DNA from: Bradyrhizobium sp. CCH5-F6
Lineage (GTDB): Bacteria; Pseudomonadota; Alphaproteobacteria; Rhizobiales; Xanthobacteraceae
Direction of reading: 5' to 3'
DNA: 30,650 nt
NCBI RefSeq assembly: GCF_001556045.1
Contig: NZ_LSIC01000198.1
Location: 1 to 30,650, forward strand
Part shown: positions 24,775-30,650 of the stretch, piece after piece
Position numbering within the stretch: position 1 is the first letter of the stretch
Layout: every line of letters starts with the position of its first letter
Program-made: the position numbers and the translations under genes
Notes under the pieces: generated by a model
Database searches by the model: none
Told to the model about the DNA's origin: nothing
Seen by the model: only the letters and a program-made list of their open reading frames with translations

Positions 24775-25923
24775 TCAGCCTGCTGCGCGTTCGAGGCGGA
24801 CGTCCTCATCCGCCCATGCGCAGCGGCTGCCTCCGGCACGTTTCGCTGCATAGAGGGCGCGGTCGACCCGCTCCATGAGCTGCGACGTTGAGATGGCGGT
24901 GACTGCATCAGCGCTGACCAGAATGCCGACGCTTGCGCCGATGCGGACCGGAATGTCCGTGAGCAGGAATGGCATCGAGAGATCGCGAATGGCTTGGCGC
25001 GCCAGCGCGAGCGCTTGCTCACGGCCGGCATCACCTGAAGCAACCGGCTTGAGCATCATGAACTCGTCGCCGCCGAAGCGCGCGGCGAGCCCTGGACTGC
25101 CGATGCAAACGGAAAGCCGCTCCGCCACCTGGCGCAACAGATCGTCGCCGACGTGATGGCCGTGCCGGTCGTTGACCGGCTTGAAGCCGTCGAGATCAAT
25201 GGCGATGATGGCGAAGTTTCCGCGCGTCTCCGCCAGCGCCTGGAAGAACGCGGCCCGGTTCGGCAATCCCGTCAGGAAATCGTGGGTGGCCTGCCGCGCC
25301 AGCCGATGTTTTGCTTCGAGCCGCTCGACGAAGGCGGCGCTGAGATGTTTGGACGCCTCGCGCAATGTGAGCCAGAAGAACACCAGCATGACTGCGCCGA
25401 GCTTGTAGGCGAACTCGGGGTGGAGCAGGCCGCCCAGGATGATCGGCGTCAACAGCACCGCAGCGGCGGTCAGGATGATCCAGGGTCGGATCGCCGCGCG
25501 CGAGACCATGCCGACGCAGAACGACATCGAAAGCCCGAACGTGATCCACGCGCCGGGCCCGTCGTCGAGCTGGAGCGCGCGGTAAGACAACAGGCCCAAC
25601 GCAAGGCCGAAGGCGGACGCGCCGGCGCCATAAAGCCCTTCCCAGCGGATCACGTCAGTATCGGAGAATTGCGCAGCGCGCGACTTGTAGCGGAGCAGAG
25701 AAGCGATGCGGGCTGCGGCCGTGATGAAGATGAAGACCGAGATCACGGCATAGCCGGTGTCGCCGCTCATGAGCGTCAGCGCGGCTGCGCCCGTCACCGA
25801 TGTGGCGCCAATGGCGGACACTTGCGGCAGCGACGTGTACAGGAGATCCACGAGCTCGCGCCGGATGCGCGGATCTGGATGCAAGAACCTGGACAACATT
25901 GTCAGAGTCATGGCCGGCACCAT
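24775..25923 (-). CDS. Membrane-bound GGDEF diguanylate cyclase, mirror copy
   Basis: A 382-aa protein identical to that at 4728-5876: six membrane segments, GGDEF at 284-288, no RxxD I-site. The start ATG (25923) follows the 7-bp hairpin at 25928-25944. Confidence 0.9.
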   Translation of the reverse strand: MVPAMTLTMLSRFLHPDPRIRRELVDLLYTSLPQVSAIGATSVTGAAALTLMSGDTGYAVISVFIFITAAARIASLLRYKSRAAQFSDTDVIRWEGLYGAGASAFGLALGLLSYRALQLDDGPGAWITFGLSMSFCVGMVSRAAIRPWIILTAAAVLLTPIILGGLLHPEFAYKLGAVMLVFFWLTLREASKHLSAAFVERLEAKHRLARQATHDFLTGLPNRAAFFQALAETRGNFAIIAIDLDGFKPVNDRHGHHVGDDLLRQVAERLSVCIGSPGLAARFGGDEFMMLKPVASGDAGREQALALARQAIRDLSMPFLLTDIPVRIGASVGILVSADAVTAISTSQLMERVDRALYAAKRAGGSRCAWADEDVRLERAAG

Positions 25924-25927
25924 CCCT

Positions 25928-25944
25928 GCTTGTTCCTAACAAGC
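25928..25944 (-). promoter_or_regulatory. Hairpin at the diguanylate cyclase ribosome site, mirror copy
   Basis: GCTTGTT-AGG-AACAAGC on the minus strand, four bases upstream of the start codon. Confidence 0.43.
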
Positions 25945-26085
25945 GGTAGGGACGGGGCGCGAGATGATGGTTGCTGCGCAACGTCCTTAAGAAGTCGTCA
26001 ATGCGCAGGCTTGCTGGCGATTTTTGCCCGTGTTAGCAGCGATTGAGGGCTGCTACGGCCGCCCGATGTCCCGAATGGACCTGAC

Positions 26086-26961
26086 ATGTCCGAATTCCAC
26101 GGTGTCTTTCCCTATCTCGTCTCGCCCGTCGATGCCGACGGCACGGTGCGGACCAGCGTGCTCGCAAAGCTCTGCGACGACCTGATCGGCGCCGGCGTGC
26201 ACGGCCTGACCCCGCTGGGCTCGACCGGCGAGTTCGCCTATCTCAATGCCGAGCAACGCACGGCGGTGGTGCAGACCACGATCGAGGCCGCGCGGGGCCG
26301 CGTGCCTGTCGTGGCCGGCGTCGCCTCCACCTCCACGGCGGACGCGGTGGCGCAGGCGAAGGCCTACCGGAAGCTCGGCGCCGACGGCATTCTGGCGATC
26401 CTGGAGGCGTATTTCCCGCTCGCCGATGCCCAGGTCGAATCCTACTTCCGCGCCATCGCCGATGCCGTGGATGTCCCCGTCGTCATCTATACCAATCCGC
26501 AATTCCAGCGCTCCGATCTCACCCTCGACGTCATTGCGCGCCTCGCCGAACATCCGCGCATCGGCTACATCAAGGATGCCTCGACCAACACCGGCCGGCT
26601 GCTCTCGATCATGAACCGCTGCGGCGATTCCTTGCGGGTATTCTCGGCCTCGGCCCATATCCCTGCGGCGGTGATGCTGATCGGCGGATTCGGCTGGATG
26701 GCGGGCCCGGCCTGCATCATCCCGCGCCAGAGCGTCGCGCTGTACGACCTCTGCAAGGCCGGCCGCTGGGACGAGGCCATGGCGCTGCAGCGCCGGCTGT
26801 GGCGCGTCAACGAAGCCTTCGCCCGCTTCAATCTCGCCGCCTGCATCAAGGCGGGGCTTTCGATCCAGGGCTACGATGTCGGTGACCCCGTCCCGCCGCA
26901 GGCGTCGCTGACGGCCGACGCGCGCAAGGTCGTGGAGGCGGCGTTGCGCGAGCTGATATAG
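26086..26961 (+). CDS. DapA-family aldolase/lyase, mirror copy
   Basis: A 291-aa protein identical to that at 3690-4565, with GSTGE (45-49), Tyr135 and Schiff-base Lys163. The substrate is not determined. The htrA-type copy follows after 187 bp on the same strand. Confidence 0.86.
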   Translation: MSEFHGVFPYLVSPVDADGTVRTSVLAKLCDDLIGAGVHGLTPLGSTGEFAYLNAEQRTAVVQTTIEAARGRVPVVAGVASTSTADAVAQAKAYRKLGADGILAILEAYFPLADAQVESYFRAIADAVDVPVVIYTNPQFQRSDLTLDVIARLAEHPRIGYIKDASTNTGRLLSIMNRCGDSLRVFSASAHIPAAVMLIGGFGWMAGPACIIPRQSVALYDLCKAGRWDEAMALQRRLWRVNEAFARFNLAACIKAGLSIQGYDVGDPVPPQASLTADARKVVEAALRELI

Positions 26962-27097
26962 CTGCTCGCGACGCGGCAATTTGCCCCGGGCACCCGTGTC
27001 GAGAGCAAAAGGCTCCTTACCTGAGGGAGAAACTTCCGTTCGTTTCCGACGTTGCTGCGTGAGCGAGGTCCATCACCCCATGCATGTGCATCCCAAC

Positions 27098-27135
27098 AGC
27101 GTATTCAGCACAAGAGAGCGTATTCAGCACAAGAG
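27098..27135 (+). repeat. Two 19-bp tandem repeats upstream of the htrA-type gene, mirror copy
   Basis: AGCGTATTCAGCACAAGAG at 27098-27116 and 27117-27135, 13 bases before the ATG at 27149. Confidence 0.9.
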
Positions 27136-27148
27136 ACGGTGATCACTC

Positions 27149-28249
27149 ATGAATCGTCGCTATGCGATTGCCGCGGCAGCCTTCGCCGCCCTGTTGCTCG
27201 CCATAACGACCGCGAAGATCCTGCATGTCCCGATCTCGTTCGCCCCATGGGCGGCTCCCTCCGCACGCGCCGTCGAGCAGCGCGGGCCGCTGTCGGATGC
27301 CGAAAAGGCGACCATCGATATCTTCGAGCGCGTATCGCCTTCGGTCGTCCAGGTTGCCGTGAGATCGGCGGTCAATCCTCTCATGGGTGAGGAAGGCCAG
27401 GGCGGCTCTTCCGGCACGGGATTCGTCTGGGACCGCGACGGTCACCTCGTGACGAACAATCACGTCGTCGCCAGTGGCGGCGAGATCGCCGTGCGCTTTG
27501 CCTCGGGAGAGGTGGCCCGGGTCGACCTCGTCGGCACGGCTCCCAATTACGATCTTGCGGTCCTGCGGATTCGGAGCGTGCGCGAGCTTCCACCGCCGGT
27601 TGCGCTCGGCAGCTCGAGCGACCTGAAGGTCGGGCAATCCGCCTTTGCGATCGGCAATCCCTTCGGGCTTGACCAGTCGATGACGAGCGGCATCATCAGC
27701 GCGCTCAAGCGCAGGCTTCCGACCCATGGCGGCCGTGAAATTGCCAATGTGATCCAGACCGATGCCGCGATCAATCCGGGCAATTCAGGCGGGCCGTTGC
27801 TGGATTCCGCAGGCCGGCTGATCGGCGTCACCACCGCGATCATATCGCCGTCGGGCTCGAACGCGGGCATCGGTTTCGCGGTCCCGGTCGACGTCGTGAA
27901 CCGGATCGTCCCCGAACTCATCCGCAACGGCCGGGTGCCGACGCCCGGCATCGGGATCGTGGCCGCCGGCGAGGACGTTTCGACCCGGCTCGGCGTCGAA
28001 GGGGTGATCGTGGTGCGGACGGCGCCCGGTAGTCCGGCCGAGCGGGCGGGGATTCGCGGTGTCAACTTTTCGACCGGAGCGGTCGGAGACATCATCACCG
28101 CGGTCGAGGGCAAGCCGGTGCGGCGCCTCTCCGACCTGACCGATGCGCTCGAGCAGGCCGGCGCCGGCAAGACCGTGCGCCTCACCGTCAAGCGGGGCTC
28201 GGACACCCGTGACGTGAACGTGGGCATCATCGACATCGAGCGTTCCTGA
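27149..28249 (+). CDS. HtrA/DegP-like serine protease with one PDZ domain, mirror copy
   Basis: A 366-aa protein identical to that at 2402-3502: N-terminal anchor, triad His105/Asp135/Ser213, PDZ at about 265-360. The coxL-type copy begins 125 bp downstream. Confidence 0.91.
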   Translation: MNRRYAIAAAAFAALLLAITTAKILHVPISFAPWAAPSARAVEQRGPLSDAEKATIDIFERVSPSVVQVAVRSAVNPLMGEEGQGGSSGTGFVWDRDGHLVTNNHVVASGGEIAVRFASGEVARVDLVGTAPNYDLAVLRIRSVRELPPPVALGSSSDLKVGQSAFAIGNPFGLDQSMTSGIISALKRRLPTHGGREIANVIQTDAAINPGNSGGPLLDSAGRLIGVTTAIISPSGSNAGIGFAVPVDVVNRIVPELIRNGRVPTPGIGIVAAGEDVSTRLGVEGVIVVRTAPGSPAERAGIRGVNFSTGAVGDIITAVEGKPVRRLSDLTDALEQAGAGKTVRLTVKRGSDTRDVNVGIIDIERS

Positions 28250-28275
28250 CCCGCGATTTGCCCGGCCAAAAGGGG

Positions 28276-28302
28276 CGCGGCACGCATTGCAGATGTGCCG
28301 CG
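28276..28302. promoter_or_regulatory. 8-bp inverted repeat between htrA-type and coxL-type genes, mirror copy
   Basis: CGCGGCAC and GTGCCGCG arms with an 11-base loop; no following T-run. Confidence 0.33.
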
Positions 28303-28374
28303 GCTCGGTTGTCTGGCCCGCAAAATCGGTTAAAACCGCCGCGGTCGTTTTCCGGATTTCGAGGACATAACGGA

Positions 28375-30650
28375 ATGAACATTCTTCCCGGCAATTTGCG
28401 TTTCGGAGCGGGCCAGCCCGTCAAGCGTTTGGAAGACCAGAGGCTGCTCACCGGGAAGGGACAGTTCATCGACGACAAGCCGGAGGACGGCGCGCTGTGG
28501 TTGCACGTGCTGCGTTCGCCGCACGCCCACGCGAAGATCGTCTCGATCGATAGCAGCGCCGCGGCCGCGATGCCCGGCGTCACCGCGATCTATACCGGTG
28601 CGGACCTCGTCAAGGACGACATCGGCAGCATCCCGACCCTGAGCATTTTCAAGCGTCCCGACGGCAAGCCGATGACGGTGCCGCCGCGCCGCCTGCTCGC
28701 CCATGAGGTCGTGCGCCATGCCGGCGAGGCGGTCGCCGCAGTGGTGGCCTCGTCGCGCGTGGAGGCTCAGAGCGCAGCCGAGGCGATCGTGGTGGAATAT
28801 GACGTGCAGCCGGCGGTGGTCGATCCCGTCGAAGCAGTGAAGCCCGGCGCTCCCGTGGTGTGGCCCGAGGCGCCCGACAACATCGTCGGTGCCATGAGCT
28901 ATGGCGATGCGGCCAAGGTCGACGAGGCCTTTGCCAGGGCCGCGCACACCGTCGAACTCGACATCGTCAGCCAGCGCCTCGTGCCGTCGGCGATGGAGCC
29001 GCGCTCGACCATTGCCGAGATCGACAAGAAGTCCGGCCGTCTCCTGCTGCACGTGCAGTCGCAGACGCCGGCGTCGACCCGCGATGTGCTGGCGGAAGCG
29101 GTGCTGAAGCGTCCCAAGGACAGCGTGCGCGTGCTGGTCGGCGACATCGGCGGCGGCTTTGGCCAGAAGACCAACCTCTATCCGGAAGACGGCATCGTCG
29201 CCTATGCCGCGACCAAGCTGAACAAGAAGATCCGCTGGCGCGGCGACCGCACCGACGAGTTCGTCGGCGGCACCCACGGCCGCGATCTCACCTCCACCGC
29301 CTCCTTCGCATTGGATGAAAAGGGCAAGGTGCTGGCCTATCGCGTCAAGTCGATCGGCTGCACCGGCGCGTACTCCTCGGGCGCGGCCAACATCATCCCG
29401 CTGGTGCTCGGGCCGTTCGTGCAGACCGGCGTCTACGATCTGCCGCTGGTGCATTTCGAGGTGAAGTCGGTGATGACCCACACCGCGCCGGTCGGCGCCT
29501 ATCGCGGCGCGGGTCGGCCCGAAGCGGTCTTCATCGTCGAGCGCCTGTTCGACGCCGCCGCGCGCAAGATCGGCATGGATCCGCGCGCGATCCGCAAGGC
29601 CAACTACATCAAGCCGGCGCAGCTGCCCTACACCAACGCGGTCGGCCAGGTCTATGATTCCGGCGCCTTCGCCCACATGCTCGATCGCGCCGTGAAGCTC
29701 GCCGACTGGGATGGCTTCGCCGCGCGCAAGAAGGCGGCGAAGAAGAAGGGCCTGCTCTACGGCCGTGGTCTCACCTCCTACATCGAATGGACCGGCGGCC
29801 GCGCGCATACCGAGAAGGTCAGCCTGCACGCGACCTCGCAAGGGCGCGTCGTGCTGCATTCCGGCACCATGGCGATGGGGCAGGGCTTGCAGACCACCTA
29901 CACCCAGATGATCTCCGACACGCTCGGCATCTCCATGGACAAGATCGACGTCGTCCAGGGCGACACCGATCTCGCCATGGGCTTCGGCAGCGTCGGCTCG
30001 CGCTCGCTGTTCGTCGGCGGCACTGCGGTTGCGGTCTCCTCCAACGATCTGATCCAGAAGGCGCGCGAGAAGGCGGCCAACGTGCTGGAGACCTCGGTCG
30101 AGGACATCGAATACCAGGGCGGCATGCTCACCGTGGTCGGCACCGACCGCCGCATCAGCCTGTTCGATCTCGCAGAAAAGGAGAACGGCGCCAGGCTCAG
30201 CGTCGATTCCGAGGGCGAGGTCGACGGTCCGAGCTGGCCGAACGGCACGCATATCTGCGAGGTCGAGATCGACCCCGAGACCGGCGTCTCCAAGGTCGTG
30301 CGCTACACCACGGTCGACGATGTCGGCGTCGCCGTGAACCCGATGCTGGTGGCGGGACAGATCCATGGCGGCGTCGCGCAAGGCATCGGCCAGGCGCTCT
30401 ATGAAGGCGTGTCCTACGATGCCGACGGCCAGCTTCTCACCGCAAGCTACCAGGACTACTGCATCCCGCGCGCCGACGACGTCCCGCCGATCGTGGTGAC
30501 TCTGGATGATTCCGCGCCCTGCCGCACCAACCCGCTTGGCGCCAAGGGCTGCGGCGAATCCGGCGCCATCGGCGGCCCGCCTTGCGTCACCAACGGCGTC
30601 CCGGATCGCCTGCCAGATCTTCTGCGGGGTCAGCGGCGTGTTCAGCTGGG
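28375..30650 (+). CDS. Xanthine dehydrogenase/CoxL-family molybdopterin-binding subunit, mirror copy, 3' end disrupted
   Basis: Identical to the gene at 1-2276. Native codons run from ATG 28375 to Val742 (30598-30600). From 30601 the frame reads PDRLPDLLRGQRRVQL, which is not family sequence but the reverse complement of the gene's own C-terminal codons. Motifs GGGFGQK, AYRGAGR and Glu728 precede the break, so only the last roughly 30 residues are affected. Confidence 0.88.
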   Translation, partial: MNILPGNLRFGAGQPVKRLEDQRLLTGKGQFIDDKPEDGALWLHVLRSPHAHAKIVSIDSSAAAAMPGVTAIYTGADLVKDDIGSIPTLSIFKRPDGKPMTVPPRRLLAHEVVRHAGEAVAAVVASSRVEAQSAAEAIVVEYDVQPAVVDPVEAVKPGAPVVWPEAPDNIVGAMSYGDAAKVDEAFARAAHTVELDIVSQRLVPSAMEPRSTIAEIDKKSGRLLLHVQSQTPASTRDVLAEAVLKRPKDSVRVLVGDIGGGFGQKTNLYPEDGIVAYAATKLNKKIRWRGDRTDEFVGGTHGRDLTSTASFALDEKGKVLAYRVKSIGCTGAYSSGAANIIPLVLGPFVQTGVYDLPLVHFEVKSVMTHTAPVGAYRGAGRPEAVFIVERLFDAAARKIGMDPRAIRKANYIKPAQLPYTNAVGQVYDSGAFAHMLDRAVKLADWDGFAARKKAAKKKGLLYGRGLTSYIEWTGGRAHTEKVSLHATSQGRVVLHSGTMAMGQGLQTTYTQMISDTLGISMDKIDVVQGDTDLAMGFGSVGSRSLFVGGTAVAVSSNDLIQKAREKAANVLETSVEDIEYQGGMLTVVGTDRRISLFDLAEKENGARLSVDSEGEVDGPSWPNGTHICEVEIDPETGVSKVVRYTTVDDVGVAVNPMLVAGQIHGGVAQGIGQALYEGVSYDADGQLLTASYQDYCIPRADDVPPIVVTLDDSAPCRTNPLGAKGCGESGAIGGPPCVTNGVPDRLPDLLRGQRRVQL
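30601..30648 (-). other. Inverted C-terminal fragment of the coxL-type gene, mirror copy
   Basis: On the minus strand these bases encode QLNTPLTPQKIWQAIR. They belong downstream of 30600 on the plus strand after a missing stretch of about ten codons, but are present in the opposite orientation. Confidence 0.8.

Larger units (their letters stand above)
15326..30650 (-). repeat. Right arm of the perfect inverted repeat
   Basis: Mirror copy of bases 1-15325; a position x on the left corresponds to 30651-x here. Genes in this arm should not be counted as independent paralogues until the junction at 15325/15326 has been verified in raw reads. Confidence 0.98.

Noticed and set aside
1..30650. Replicated hairpin telomere or linear-replicon dimer
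   Set aside because: A replicated covalently closed end would give a spacerless palindrome, but no protelomerase, replication or partition gene is present, the axis lies inside a coding frame, and the window ends carry a further rearrangement.
1..30650. CRISPR arrays, tRNA, rRNA or insertion sequences
   Set aside because: Looked for repeated spacer structure, cloverleaf-like genes and transposase frames; none seen. The only repeats are those listed.

Overview
This 30,650-base window is one perfect inverted repeat. Bases 1-15325 and 15326-30650 are reverse complements of each other with no spacer: the symmetry point lies inside GATCA|TGATC. Every gene and every intergenic stretch I compared occurs twice, at x and 30651-x, and I found no mismatch. 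The window therefore holds about 15.3 kb of unique DNA. I read this most simply as a fold-back (inverted-duplication) assembly, amplification or read artefact, not a biological palindrome. The arms carry ordinary chromosomal genes. The centre cuts a small membrane-protein gene in mid-frame. At both outer ends a second break occurs, where the last codons of the coxL-type gene appear in the wrong orientation. A real 15-kb-arm palindrome without a spacer would also be expected to be very unstable.

The organism is probably an alphaproteobacterium of the Bradyrhizobium/Nitrobacteraceae type. This rests on high GC, the style of the proteins, and a dispersed palindromic element of the 'GTCATTGCGAG...GAAGCAATCCAG' type between convergent genes. 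It is inferred, not proven.

Unique gene order, left-arm coordinates: xanthine dehydrogenase/CoxL-family molybdenum subunit (1-2276, -, cut by the window edge and the end junction); membrane-anchored HtrA/DegP-like protease (2402-3502, -); DapA-family aldolase/lyase (3690-4565, -); six-TM GGDEF diguanylate cyclase (4728-5876, +); Tat-exported two-module VOC protein (5892-6857, -); HtrA-like protein without catalytic His/Ser (7060-7926, +) overlapping by 4 nt a short LuxR-type regulator (7923-8294, +); dispersed repeat (8316-8402); Tex (8425-10764, -); cyanuric-acid-hydrolase/barbiturase-family ring-opening amidohydrolase (11074-12183, +); amidase-signature hydrolase (12289-13758, +); small DUF3467-like protein (13799-14116, -); double-hotdog PaaI-type thioesterase (14251-15159, +); 5' end of a small membrane protein (15226-15325, +), cut by the centre. 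The right arm (15326-30650) is the same set reversed.

The genes do not form one pathway. Plausible functional units are: the pseudo-HtrA/LuxR pair, translationally coupled and the best candidate for an undescribed regulatory module; the ring-opening amidohydrolase plus amidase, candidate breakdown of a cyclic ureide or s-triazine; and the protease followed by the molybdenum hydroxylase subunit. No tRNA, rRNA, CRISPR array, transposase, integrase, protelomerase or replication gene was seen.
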